Assembly (NCBI GenBank): GCA_050945695.1
Contig: JBMNTK010000002.1
Location: 1-64,000 of the forward strand
Origin: Ch71 sp050945695
Lineage (GTDB): Bacteria > Chloroflexota > Anaerolineae > DRVO01
Reading direction: 5' to 3'
Length of the DNA stretch: 64,000 bases
Positions 36,607 to 46,780 of the stretch are shown here, piece by piece. The position numbers were made by a program, and so were the translations under genes. Positions within the stretch are counted from its first letter, which is position 1. Every line of letters starts with the position of its first letter. The notes below the pieces were generated by a model. That model saw only the letters and a list, made by a program, of their open reading frames with translations. It searched no databases and had not been told where the DNA came from.

Positions 36607-37539
36607 CTAGGCCCTGGTGACGGTATCGAGCCAGAACCGGCTGAACTTATCCCCATCCACTCGGGTCACGACCCGCGTTGGCCGTCCCCCCTCTTCGATG
36701 CGCTCGTGGAGCAGCCCGTCCTCGAGGGTTAGCCTCAGCGGCAACTCGGCAACCTCGACGCCCTCCTCCCAGCCCAGGGCGATGGCAACGGCCAAAGGGT
36801 CGTGCAGGAAGTTGACGATGTCATCCGGCAGGCCTGGGCAGGTTCGCCCGAACCTCTCTGCCATCTGTTCCTCTTGGGCAAACGCCTCTGCCTGCTTGGC
36901 GATCAGCCGGGCCAGCGGCCCTGATCCCCGGAGGCGATCCAGGTCGGCCTGGCGGAGCCACGTCTCCACCGTGACCGACAGGGGGATGAGGGTTGGGTTC
37001 GAGCGCTGGAAGACGAAGAGGGCCGAATCAGGATCTGCCTGCACGTTCCAGTCCATCTCGTTCCCCCACTGAGGGAACCCCGCCCGGGGTGCGTAGACGT
37101 ATCCGCCCATCAGGTACAGCTGGGCCTGGCGTAGTATGCCGGGCGAGCGTCTCTCCAGCAGGGCCAGGTTCGTGAACGGACCTACGGCGGCGATGATCGC
37201 CCCCTGCTCGATGCTGCGCTCCAACAGCGACAGGGCATCGTCCAGCCTGCCGGGGGCGGGGGGCACGGGTTCCGGCCAGTAGGCAGCCTCATCGGGGAGG
37301 CCCGGGTGGAGGCGGTAGCAGCCCAGGGAGACGTCGGCGCCGGCGGCAACGGGGATATCGCCCCGGCCGGCCAGCTCCAGGGCATAGCGGGTATAGCCGG
37401 CCCTCCGTCCGCCGTCGTCTGAGTTGGTGGTGACGGCGATCAGCTCGGCGCCCGGCCAGCCCAGCACTATGGCCAGGGCGCACAGGTCGTCTATGTCGCC
37501 CCCAAGGTCGGTATCGAGGTGCAGCTTGAGCGCTGTCAT
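36607..37539 (-). CDS. inosine-uridine-type nucleoside hydrolase
   Basis: 310 residues. The N-terminal Ca-binding motif reads DTDLGGDIDDLCALA, the variant DxDxGxDxDD found in many bacterial homologues. VGPFTNLALL and the late NFLHDPLAVAIAL (His and Asp ligands) complete the fold. It cleaves N-glycosidic bonds of ribonucleosides for salvage. ATG 37539 (GGGAGACG) is chosen; the frame upstream to 37710 has no domain sequence. Confidence 0.9.
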   Translation of the reverse strand: MTALKLHLDTDLGGDIDDLCALAIVLGWPGAELIAVTTNSDDGGRRAGYTRYALELAGRGDIPVAAGADVSLGCYRLHPGLPDEAAYWPEPVPPAPGRLDDALSLLERSIEQGAIIAAVGPFTNLALLERRSPGILRQAQLYLMGGYVYAPRAGFPQWGNEMDWNVQADPDSALFVFQRSNPTLIPLSVTVETWLRQADLDRLRGSGPLARLIAKQAEAFAQEEQMAERFGRTCPGLPDDIVNFLHDPLAVAIALGWEEGVEVAELPLRLTLEDGLLHERIEEGGRPTRVVTRVDGDKFSRFWLDTVTRA

Positions 37540-37715
37540 CGTCTCCCGTTGGGGCGCCCGATCCTGCTCTCGGCCAGGCGCCGCCTGTCGAGGATAGCCG
37601 GTGTCGCCCCGGCAGTCGAGCCCGGCTCCGCCGACTGGCCGCAGAGGCCGGCCAACCTTGGGTGGTCCCAACCCTAAGATCAGCGTGGACAGCGTTTCAC
37701 CGAGGCCCATCGGTC

Positions 37716-37769
37716 TTCATAGGAACTTCATATGTTTTTCATAAGAACCCAACGCCGCCCCACCATACT
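37716..37769 (+). promoter_or_regulatory. PhoB/OmpR-type triple direct repeat and promoter
   Basis: TTCATA occurs at 37716, 37727 and 37738, exactly 11 bp apart; extended units are CTTCATA, CTTCATA and TTTCATA, each followed by a 4-bp spacer. This is the 7+4 layout of PhoB-class operators. A CATACT at 37764-37769 could be the -10, with the last repeat over the -35 region and no TTGACA-like hexamer. Confidence 0.6.
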
Positions 37770-37796
37770 CACGTCAGCCTCTCTGCCGAGGGCGCA

Positions 37797-39332
37797 ATGA
37801 GACGCAGGAAGAAGAACCGCACCTACATCGTGGCCCTGGGCTTGGTGGCGGTGGCCGCCCTGGCTGTCGGCGCCTGGTACTACCGGGACGGAAAGACACC
37901 CGGTGCCGCCGCCACCGCACCCGCCATGCGCACTGCCCGCGCCCGTTTGGGCGACATGCGCATCTCCCTCACCGGTGCCGGCTCGTTGGTCGCCGGGGCC
38001 GAGATGGACATCGGCTTCGAGACCAGCGGCCGAGTGGCGGAGGTCCTGGTGCAGCTGGGCGATCGGGTAGAGGCAGGCCAGGTCCTGGCTCGGCTGGATC
38101 GGGCGGATGCCGAGGGGCAGGTGACGCAAGCTGAGCTGGCCCTCAGGCTGGCCGAGCTGAAACTGGCCCAACTGGACGAGGGGCCGGATGCCGACGAGGT
38201 CGCCACCGCTCGGGCTAACCTGGCCACAGCGCAGGAGAACCTGGCCTCCCTGCAGGCGGGCCCCGCCGAGGAGGAGCTGGCCACGGCCCGGGCCGCTCTG
38301 GCCGCCGCCGAGGAGAAGTACCGGGAGTTGCAGGCCGGGCCGTCGCAGGAGAAGGTCCTCGCCGCCCAGGCCAGCCTGGAGAACGCCCGCCTGTCCCTGC
38401 AGCAAGCTCAGATAGACTACGCGGACGCAGCCCAGGACCCGGAGAGAAGCGCCGCTGCCCTCGCCGCCTATGAGAGAGCCCGGCGCGAGTACGAGGTGGC
38501 CCAGGCCAGCTACGACGCTGCCATGGAGGGTGCCAGCGAGTCCGAGCTGCAAAGCGCTCTGGCCCAGGTGACTCAGGCGCGCACCAACCTGGAGAAGCTC
38601 CTCGCCGGCCCGACAGCGGCCGAGATCGCCTCCGCCGAGGCCCAGGTGGCGTCCGCCCAGGCCAAACTGGACGCTCTCCTGGCCGGGCCGACGGATCTGG
38701 AGAGGGAGAGCGCCGCCCTGGAGGTGGAGAAGGCGCGCTTCAGCCTGGAGCAGGCCAAGCGTCAGCTGGAGGCCACCGAACTCAAGGCGCCCATCTCCGG
38801 CACCGTCACCGCGCTGGATCTGACCGTCGGGCAGACGGTGGGCACGGGCACCGTCGTCAGCCTGGCCGACCTCGACCACGTCCAGGTGCGCTTCTACATA
38901 GACGAGACCGAGATGAGCCTCCTGGCCCAGGGCCAGGAAGTGCAGGTCACCTTCGATGCCCTTCCCGACCAGCGCTTCACCGGCCAGGTGACCCGCATAG
39001 AGCCAGGCCTGAAGAACGTCTCCGGGGTGCCAGTGGTCACCGCCTGGGCCAGCCTGGAGGTTCCCGAGGACAGCCAAGTCAAGTTCATGGGGGACATGAA
39101 CGCCGCCGTGGAGGTCATCGCCGCCGAGCGTCAGGGAGCCGTGCTGGTGCCCATGGAGGCAGTGCGAGAGATGGGGGCCGGCCAGTACGCCGTGTTCGTG
39201 GTGAGGCCGGACGGCGAGCTGGAGCTGCGCCCGGTTCAGGTGGGCCTGAGCGATAACCTATACTATGAGGTTGTCAGTGGTCTTGAGCCCGGCGAGGTGG
39301 TCAGCACCGGCACAGTGGAGACAGGCCTCTGA
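37797..39332 (+). CDS. HlyD/MacA-type membrane fusion adaptor
   Basis: 511 residues: N-terminal membrane anchor (YIVALGLVAVAALAVGAWYY), a biotinyl-lipoyl half, a very long alpha-helical hairpin (~110-340) and the returning lipoyl and beta-barrel domains (ELKAPISGTVTALDLTVGQTV). The hairpin contains ~26-residue repeats starting with (A/E)GP (LQAGP, LLAGP, five copies), longer than usual. It links the MacB-like permease to an envelope partner. ATG 37797 with GAGG before it is chosen; the frame upstream crosses the operator. Confidence 0.88.
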   Translation: MRRRKKNRTYIVALGLVAVAALAVGAWYYRDGKTPGAAATAPAMRTARARLGDMRISLTGAGSLVAGAEMDIGFETSGRVAEVLVQLGDRVEAGQVLARLDRADAEGQVTQAELALRLAELKLAQLDEGPDADEVATARANLATAQENLASLQAGPAEEELATARAALAAAEEKYRELQAGPSQEKVLAAQASLENARLSLQQAQIDYADAAQDPERSAAALAAYERARREYEVAQASYDAAMEGASESELQSALAQVTQARTNLEKLLAGPTAAEIASAEAQVASAQAKLDALLAGPTDLERESAALEVEKARFSLEQAKRQLEATELKAPISGTVTALDLTVGQTVGTGTVVSLADLDHVQVRFYIDETEMSLLAQGQEVQVTFDALPDQRFTGQVTRIEPGLKNVSGVPVVTAWASLEVPEDSQVKFMGDMNAAVEVIAAERQGAVLVPMEAVREMGAGQYAVFVVRPDGELELRPVQVGLSDNLYYEVVSGLEPGEVVSTGTVETGL

Positions 39333-39381
39333 TCCCCTTGCCGATGCACAGGCCAACACCTTGGAGTGAGGAGAACAACGC

Positions 39382-40566
39382 ATGAAAGCCATCGGGCGAT
39401 GGTTGCCGTCAATAGCATTGCTTATCGTGGCACTGGCACTCCGGCTTGAGCTGGCCCCGGAGTCAGGTGGATCCTCGGTGTCGTCGGCGCAAGGTGCCGT
39501 AGCTACCGCCACGCCAGTGCAGACCGCGGATCCTGTGCCCGAGTCCGAGGCAGCAAACGCTCTGGAGGCCCAGATAACCGCCGTCTACGAGCAGGCTGCC
39601 CCGGCTGTAGTCAACATAACCAGCCGGCGCATCGTCACCGACTTTTTCCTGCGGGCCATCCCCCAGGAGGGCAGCGGGTCCGGCTTTCTGTGGGACGATG
39701 AGGGACACGTGGTCACCAACTACCACGTGGTGGGGAATGCCCAGGACATCCTGGTGACCTTCGCCGACGGGCGCACCTACGAGGCCGAGGTGGTAGGGGT
39801 GGATGCCACCAATGACCTGGCCGTCCTCAGGGTGGCGGCCGATGCCGACCTTCCCCAGCCACTGACCCTAGCCGACGCCTCCCAGTTGCGGGTGGGGCAG
39901 TTCGTCCTGGCCATCGGCAATCCCTATGGCCTCGACCACACCCTCACCGTGGGCGTCATCAGCGCCCTGGAGCGAGTGATCGAGAGCCCGGAGGAGTCTG
40001 GCTTCATCGGTGAGGCCATCCAGACCGATGCCGCCGTCAACCCGGGCAACTCGGGCGGACCCCTCCTGGACCTGCGCGGGCGCGTGGTGGGGGTCAACTC
40101 CCAGATCATCAGCCCCAGCGGCGCCTCGGCCGGCATCGGTTTCGCCGTGTCGGCCAACACCGTAGCCCGGGTCGTGCCCGCCCTGATCGAGCAGGGCTAC
40201 TACGATCACCCCTGGCTGGGCATCGAGACGGTGGATCTGACCCCGTCTGTCATTCGCATCCTGCGGGAGGCGGGCATGGACGTGCCGGTGGACGCTGGGC
40301 TCATGGTGCTGGGCGTCTACCGGGGCTCCCCGGCAGGGCAGGCCGGTATCCAGGGGGCGCAGAGGCAGGTTCTGGTTGGCCGGTACCGCGTCCCGGTGGA
40401 CGGGGACATCATCACCGCCGTCAACGGGGTGCCGGTCAAGAACGAGGAAGAGCTCACCGTCTACCTGGAGACCAAGACCGTTGTGGGCGACACCGTGGAG
40501 CTGACGGTGATCCGCAACGGGGCCGAGCAGCAGATCGCGGTGACGGTCGCCGCCAGTCCCCAGTGA
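39382..40566 (+). CDS. HtrA/DegP-like S1C serine protease with one PDZ domain
   Basis: 394 residues. N-terminal signal anchor (WLPSIALLIVALALRL), then a trypsin-like domain with His115 (TNYHVV), Asp145 (ATNDLAV) and Ser224 (GNSGGP), and one PDZ (~285-390). Acts outside the membrane as chaperone/protease in envelope stress. ATG 39382 has GTGAGGAGAACAACGC. It lies 49 bp after the adaptor and ahead of the ATPase/permease genes, so it is part of the export operon, which is unusual. Confidence 0.93.
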   Translation: MKAIGRWLPSIALLIVALALRLELAPESGGSSVSSAQGAVATATPVQTADPVPESEAANALEAQITAVYEQAAPAVVNITSRRIVTDFFLRAIPQEGSGSGFLWDDEGHVVTNYHVVGNAQDILVTFADGRTYEAEVVGVDATNDLAVLRVAADADLPQPLTLADASQLRVGQFVLAIGNPYGLDHTLTVGVISALERVIESPEESGFIGEAIQTDAAVNPGNSGGPLLDLRGRVVGVNSQIISPSGASAGIGFAVSANTVARVVPALIEQGYYDHPWLGIETVDLTPSVIRILREAGMDVPVDAGLMVLGVYRGSPAGQAGIQGAQRQVLVGRYRVPVDGDIITAVNGVPVKNEEELTVYLETKTVVGDTVELTVIRNGAEQQIAVTVAASPQ

Positions 40567-40618
40567 CTGAGCCCCGTGGCAGGGCAGGCGTCGCCCCAAT
40601 CGCCGGTATGGATCGAAG

Positions 40619-41398
40619 ATGAAGCCGAAACCCAGTTCTCTCGACAACGAGGCAGTAGCCACCAGCAGCCTGGACGTGGGCGTGGTCTCCGACGACCGGC
40701 TCTCCCCGGTCGTCGAGACCCGGGGCGTGAGCAAGGTGTACCGCATGGGTCCGGTGGAGGTCAGGGCTCTGCACAACATTGACCTCAGGATCGCCCGGGG
40801 CGACTTCGTGGCCGTGATGGGCGCCTCCGGGTCCGGCAAGTCCACTCTCATGAACATCCTTGGCTGTCTGGACCGCCCCACCGAGGGAACCTACCTCCTG
40901 GAGGGGCAGGATGTGAGCGAGCTGGACCGGGACGAGCTGGCCCTGATCCGCAACGAGAAGATCGGCTTCGTCTTCCAGCGGTACAACCTCCTGCCGCGCC
41001 TGAGCGCCCTCAAGAACGTGGCCCTGCCCCTGCTCTACTCCCCTGACGGCCACGGAGAGGACGAGGAAGGCCCCGAGGAACGAGCCCAGCGAGCCCTGGA
41101 GGCGGTGGGACTGGGGGACCGCGCCCATCACCGGCCCAACGAGCTTTCCGGCGGGCAGCAGCAGCGGGTGGCCATAGCCAGAGCCCTGGTCAATGACCCG
41201 GCCATCATCCTGGCCGACGAGCCCACCGGCAACCTGGATAGCCGCGCCGGCCACGAGATAATGGCCCTTCTGGAAGGGCTGAACCGGCAGGGGGTGACCC
41301 TCATCGTCGTCACCCACGAGGACGACATCGCGGCCTACGCCCGGCGGGTCGTGCGCCTGCACGATGGAGAGATCGTCGCCGACGAGGTGAGAGGATGA
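40619..41398 (+). CDS. MacB/LolD-type ABC ATPase
   Basis: 259 residues. Walker A GASGSGKST, signature LSGGQQQR, Walker B IILADEPTGNLDS, all canonical for the MacB/LolD/FtsE group. Long N-terminal tail (~30 residues). Overlaps the permease gene by ATGA. Confidence 0.93.
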   Translation: MKPKPSSLDNEAVATSSLDVGVVSDDRLSPVVETRGVSKVYRMGPVEVRALHNIDLRIARGDFVAVMGASGSGKSTLMNILGCLDRPTEGTYLLEGQDVSELDRDELALIRNEKIGFVFQRYNLLPRLSALKNVALPLLYSPDGHGEDEEGPEERAQRALEAVGLGDRAHHRPNELSGGQQQRVAIARALVNDPAIILADEPTGNLDSRAGHEIMALLEGLNRQGVTLIVVTHEDDIAAYARRVVRLHDGEIVADEVRG

Positions 41399-42642
41399 AC
41401 ACCTGGCGGACCTTACAGACAGCCTGGGAGGGAGTGGCCGCCAACAAGATGCGCTCCTTCCTCACGGTGCTGGGGGTGGTCATCGGGGTGGCAGCCGTGA
41501 TCCTGATGGTAGGGGTCAGCAAGGCCACCGAGGCTGCCATCGCGGACACCATCAACAGCCTCGGCTCCGATCTGATCATCGTCAGCTCCGCTCGCTTCGG
41601 TCCCATGTTGGTCACGCGAGGCGGGATGTACGGTGGCAGCAGGGCTGGCCTCACCTACGACGACGCTGTCGCCATCTCCCAGGAGGTGAGAGGAATCGAA
41701 GGGGTCGCCCCGGAACAGATCATGCCCGGGCAGACCGTCCGCCATGACAGAGCCACCCTGACCACGCTCCTGGTGGGCACCACCGCCGACTACCCCATCG
41801 TGCGCGATGTGGAGGCGGACGAGGGCCGCTTCCTCACCGAGCAGGACTTGGAGCGCGCGAACAAGGTGGCCGTGCTGGGACACGCCGTGGCCGAAGAGCT
41901 CTTCCCTCAAGGCGACGCCGTTGGCCAGAGCATCACCGTGGGCCCGAATAACGTCAGGCTGACAGTGGTGGGAGTCATGGCCAGCAAGGGCACCGTGGCC
42001 GAAACGGACTACGACAACCGCATCTACGTCCCCATCACTCTGGTGTTCCAGAAGCTCATGCCCTCCCCCATGGCGGTCATGATCGGCAACCCCCTGAGCT
42101 CCCTCTACGTCAAGGCCGAGAGCCAGGAGACCATGGGTTCAGCCATCGCCCAGATAACCTCACTGCTGAACAAGCGCCACAACATCGTGGGTGAGCCTGA
42201 TTTCCAGGTCCAAACCCAGGACGACATCATCAAGACGCGACAGGCGACCAGCTCCTCCTTTCGCAGCCTGCTGGCCTGGGTGGGGGCCGTGTCCCTGCTG
42301 GTGGGCGGGATCGGCATCATGAACATCATGCTGGTCTCGGTGACGGAGCGCACCCGCGAGATCGGCATCCGCCAGGCCATCGGCGCCCGGCCCGGAGACA
42401 TCCGACGGCAGTTCCTGCTGGAGGCGCTCATCCTCAGCCTGGGCGGGGGGCTCATCGGACTGGCGGCCGCCTACGCCATTGCCAGTTACGCCGGCACCCT
42501 GGGCGGCATGCGGGTGCTGATCGTGCCGGACTCGGTGGCCCTGGCCTTCGGGGCGGCCTCGGCGGTGGGGATCTTCTTCGGGTTCTACCCGGCTAACCGC
42601 GCCGCCAACATGGACCCGATCGAGGCGCTTCGCTACGAGTGA
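41395..42642 (+). CDS. MacB-like FtsX-domain permease
   Basis: 415 residues: N-terminal membrane segment after NTWRTLQTAWEGVAANKMRSFLTVLGVVIG, a MacB_PCD periplasmic core, then three C-terminal segments starting LLVGGIGIMNIMLVSVTERTREIGIRQAIGA, the FtsX hallmark. Works by mechanotransmission with the adaptor and ATPase. Starts within the ATPase stop (ATGA). Confidence 0.92.
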   Translation: MNTWRTLQTAWEGVAANKMRSFLTVLGVVIGVAAVILMVGVSKATEAAIADTINSLGSDLIIVSSARFGPMLVTRGGMYGGSRAGLTYDDAVAISQEVRGIEGVAPEQIMPGQTVRHDRATLTTLLVGTTADYPIVRDVEADEGRFLTEQDLERANKVAVLGHAVAEELFPQGDAVGQSITVGPNNVRLTVVGVMASKGTVAETDYDNRIYVPITLVFQKLMPSPMAVMIGNPLSSLYVKAESQETMGSAIAQITSLLNKRHNIVGEPDFQVQTQDDIIKTRQATSSSFRSLLAWVGAVSLLVGGIGIMNIMLVSVTERTREIGIRQAIGARPGDIRRQFLLEALILSLGGGLIGLAAAYAIASYAGTLGGMRVLIVPDSVALAFGAASAVGIFFGFYPANRAANMDPIEALRYE

Positions 42643-42784
42643 TCAGGCCAGTCCCGTGCGCTTCCTCCTTCTGGGAAGAAGGGGAGACCCTCAAGCGGCC
42701 CTGCATCCGGGCAGGCGACTTCACATACGAGGGACGGGGAACTCATGAAAAGGACATACGTCATAGCAGCCGTTGCGCTGGTAG

Positions 42785-43777
42785 GTGCTGGGGGGCCGGC
42801 CGGTGGGGGCCATTATCCTGCGGCCGCCGGAGAACCCTGAGAACGGCAACCGCGAGAGCTCCTTTCTCAGCTCGGTGAACCGATCACTGCTGGTTTCGGT
42901 GGCAGTCACTGGATCGGCGGCGGTCCTGCTTGCCCTGGGGCTTTCTCGTCGCATCCTCCGGCCGGTAGAGGCGCTCACGCAGGCCGCCCGGGCCGTGGGC
43001 GCCGGGGACTTGAGCCGACGGGTGGGGGTGACCACCGACGACGAGATCGGCGAGCTGGCCCAAGCCTTCAACTCCATGGCCGAGAGCCTGGCCCGCCTGG
43101 AACAGCCCCGACGCAACCTGGTCACCGATGTTGCCCACGAACTCCGCACGCCCCTATCTAACGTGAGAGCCTACCTGGAGGGCATGTGCGACGGCGTCAT
43201 CGAGCCCTCCCCAGAGGCCATCGCCTCCATCTACGAGGAAGCCCTCCTCCTGAGCAAGCTGGTGGACGATCTGCAGGAGCTCTCCCTGGCGGAGGCAGGC
43301 GCTATGAAGCTGCATCGTCGGCCTCTGGCCCTGCTGGAGACGGTCACCAAGGCCCTCGCCGCCGCCAAGGGCATCTCCCTGGCAACTGACCTCCCGCCGG
43401 ACCTGCCCCTGGTGGATGCCGACCCGGATCGGGTGGGCCAGGTGCTGCGCAACCTCCTTAGCAACGCCGTGGCTCACACCGCCACGGGTGGTCACGTCCT
43501 GGTGAGAGCGAGGCCGTCCGGCGCCGAGGTCCAGGTGACAGTGCAGGACGACGGGGAGGGCATCCCGGAAAAACACCTGCCTCACATCTTCGACCGGTTC
43601 TACCGCGCCGACGACTCCCGGGCGCGAACCACCGGCGGCTCGGGGCTAGGCCTGGCCATTGCCCAGCAACTGGTACAGGCGCACGGCGGCCGCATCTGGG
43701 CCGAGAGTACCGAAGGCGAGGGATCCCTGTTCCACTTCACCCTGCCGATTGCGCCGGGAGACGCGGAGGTGGAGTGA
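42785..43777 (+). CDS. N-terminally truncated sensor histidine kinase
   Basis: 330 residues. A membrane segment (~34-53), HAMP (54-106), HisKA with His118 (DVAHELRTPLS) and HATPase with N (RNLLSNAVAHT), G1 (DDGEGIP), F (FDRFYRAD) and G2 (GSGLGLA) boxes are intact. The usual first membrane helix and sensing domain (about 100-150 residues) are missing; only a stub, GRPVGAIILRPPENP, remains. The GTG start has a weak ribosome-binding site. An out-of-frame ATG at 42745 with a good site encodes only MKRTYVIAAVALVG and a short tail. A deletion is suspected. No response regulator gene lies in the window. Confidence 0.75.
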   Translation: MLGGRPVGAIILRPPENPENGNRESSFLSSVNRSLLVSVAVTGSAAVLLALGLSRRILRPVEALTQAARAVGAGDLSRRVGVTTDDEIGELAQAFNSMAESLARLEQPRRNLVTDVAHELRTPLSNVRAYLEGMCDGVIEPSPEAIASIYEEALLLSKLVDDLQELSLAEAGAMKLHRRPLALLETVTKALAAAKGISLATDLPPDLPLVDADPDRVGQVLRNLLSNAVAHTATGGHVLVRARPSGAEVQVTVQDDGEGIPEKHLPHIFDRFYRADDSRARTTGGSGLGLAIAQQLVQAHGGRIWAESTEGEGSLFHFTLPIAPGDAEVE

Positions 43778-43823
43778 GGGGGCGCCAGCGGTCGGCTGAG
43801 GCTTCGCACCGGGATCACCCTGC

Positions 43824-43852
43824 TTGCCCAGCCGCGGTCCAGCTCCTACATT
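43824..43852 (+). promoter_or_regulatory. promoter of the molybdate transporter operon
   Basis: -35 TTGCCC (43824-43829), 17-bp spacer, -10 TACATT (43847-43852), about 55 nt upstream of ATG 43907. The -10 is part of TACAT-N15-ATGTA (43847-43871), a possible operator. Confidence 0.45.
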
Positions 43853-43906
43853 GATATCTGTCGCTTATGTAACCGATCCGCTGGCATCCATCGCCGGAGG
43901 GGACTG

Positions 43907-45056
43907 ATGGAGCGCGATCCCCGGCGCTACCCAGACTTCGAGTTCAACCTGCGGGAGCTGGCCGGCTCCATGGGGGACTTCGGCACCCTCTTCCCCCTGG
44001 CCATCGGCCTCATCGCCGTCAACGGCATGGATCCCACCGGCCTCTTCGTCATGCTGGGGCTCACCAACATCGCCACCGGGCTTATCTACCGCCTGCCCAT
44101 GCCGGTGGAGCCCAAGAAGGTGGTCTCGGCCGCCGCCATCGCCCAAGGGTGGCCCGCCTCGACCGTGGTGGCCTCCGGGCTGGGGCTGGGCCTGATCTGG
44201 TTCGCCATCACCGCCACCGGGGCCGTGCGGCGGCTGGTGCGGGTGACGCCCGTCTACATCATCCGCGGCATCCAGCTGGCCTTGGGCGTGAGCCTGGCGC
44301 TGGGGGCGATAGAGATGTCAGTCCCCGAGCCCTGGCTCATGCTGGTTGCCCTGGCCATCATCTTTCTCTTCCGTCGCAGCCCTTACGCCCCCTCGGCGCT
44401 GGTGATCATGGCCCTGGGCGTGGGCATCATGGCCCTACGCGGCGACCTGGCCGGGCGGGTGGCGTTCTCGCTCTCCCTGCCGGCCTTCTCGGTCCCTACC
44501 CTAAGAGACGTCTGGAACGGGCTGCTCTGGGCCGGATTCGCCCAGATTCCCCTCACCCTCACCAACGCCGTCCTGGCCACCGCCACTATGATCCGGGACC
44601 TATTCCCGGAGAAGCCGGTCTCGGAGGAGCGGCTCATGGTGAACATGGGAGCCATGAACGTGGCCGCCTCCTTCTTCGGCGGGATGCCCATGTGCCACGG
44701 CTCCGGTGGCCTGGCGGGGCAGTACTACTTCGGGGCCCGCACCGGCGGCACCAACATCCTGGAGGGGCTGATCGAGGTTGCTCTGGGCGTCCTCCTGGGT
44801 CGGTCCCTCCTGGACCTGCTGAGCGCCTTCCCCATGCCCCTGGTGGGCGGGATGATGCTGGTGGTGGGCTTCCAATTCGCTCGGCCGGTGCTCAAGCTGC
44901 GAGGGGTGCCGCTGGCCCTATGCCTGCTGACGGCAGCCGTCTCCGTGGCCACGAACATGGCGGTGGGGTTCGCCGTCGGCCTGGGAGCGGCCCACCTGCT
45001 GCCTCGCCTTGGGCTGCCTGCCCCGCAATCACCCTCACCTAAGGAAGCGCAGCCGC

Positions 45057-45070
<14 letters not shown>
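43907..45070 (+). CDS. MOT1-type molybdate/sulfate transporter
   Basis: 387 residues, about ten membrane segments. Both MOT1 signatures are present: GSMGDFGTLFPLAIGL near the N-terminus and GGMPMCHGSGGLAGQYYFGART near 255-276. It imports molybdate (or sulfate) without ATP. ATG 43907 follows CCGGAGGGGACTG. First gene of a long operon; the ABC ATPase start lies inside its 3' end. Why an anion importer leads an exporter operon is unclear. Confidence 0.88.
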
Positions 45071-46036
<966 letters not shown>

Positions 46037-46040
<4 letters not shown>

Positions 46041-46780
46041 AGGCTCAACTGCTGCGCGCCTGGTACATCTGCCGCAAGGACCTGCGGGCCTATTACCGCA
46101 AGCCGCCCCTCATCAGCTGGGGCCTGATGTTCCCCGCTGCCATGGTGCTGGCTTTCTACCTGCGCAATCCGGGCGACATCGGCCAGATGGTGCCTGGCCT
46201 TATCGGCATTACCCTTCTCTTCGGTGCCACTTCCATGGAAGTGGTGGCCATCGCCTTCGAGAAGCGCATCGGCGCTCTGGAGCGGCTGGCCATGGCCCCG
46301 GTGTCCGTGGCCACCATACTGCTGGGCAAGGTGGCGACCGGCGCCATCTTCGCCCTGGTCCTGGGAGCGGTGGTGACCCTGGTAGCACTGACCTTCACCG
46401 GGGTTCCGGCCCTCTCGGCTGGGCTCCTGCTGTCGCTGTCAGTGACCCTGATCCTTGGCTCAGTGGTCTTCTCGCTCCTCGGGGCCTTCGTGTCGGTGGC
46501 CGTCAAGGAAGTGTTCGACGCCATGACCCTGGCCAACTACTTCCGCTTCCCCATGCTCTTCCTCTCCGGCACCTTCGCGCCGCTGGCCGCCACGCCCGAC
46601 CTGCTACGGTGGCTGGCGTATCTCATGCCCCTGACCTACGTGGTAGACGCCCTTCGCCACGCCCTCCGACTGCCGGCAGCCGTGCCCCTGGTGCTGGACT
46701 GGGCGGTGGTGTTAGGCTTCACCGTGCTGCTGGCCTTGGGCACCGGGCGGACCTTAGTCCGTCAGTTGGAGGAGCCATAG
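46037..46780 (+). CDS. ABC-2 exporter permease
   Basis: 247 residues with six membrane segments and the coupling helix IAFEKRIGALERLAMAPV. Coupled to the ATPase by ATGA and to the next gene by TAGTG. DrrB-like. Confidence 0.9.

Noticed and set aside
37728..39077. 449-codon open frame antisense to the adaptor gene
   Set aside because: Shadow of the repeat-rich adaptor; repetitive Gly/Leu/Gln composition and no ribosome-binding site.
39382..43777. A complete two-component system in the export operon
   Set aside because: Only the kinase core is present; no receiver domain gene exists in the window.
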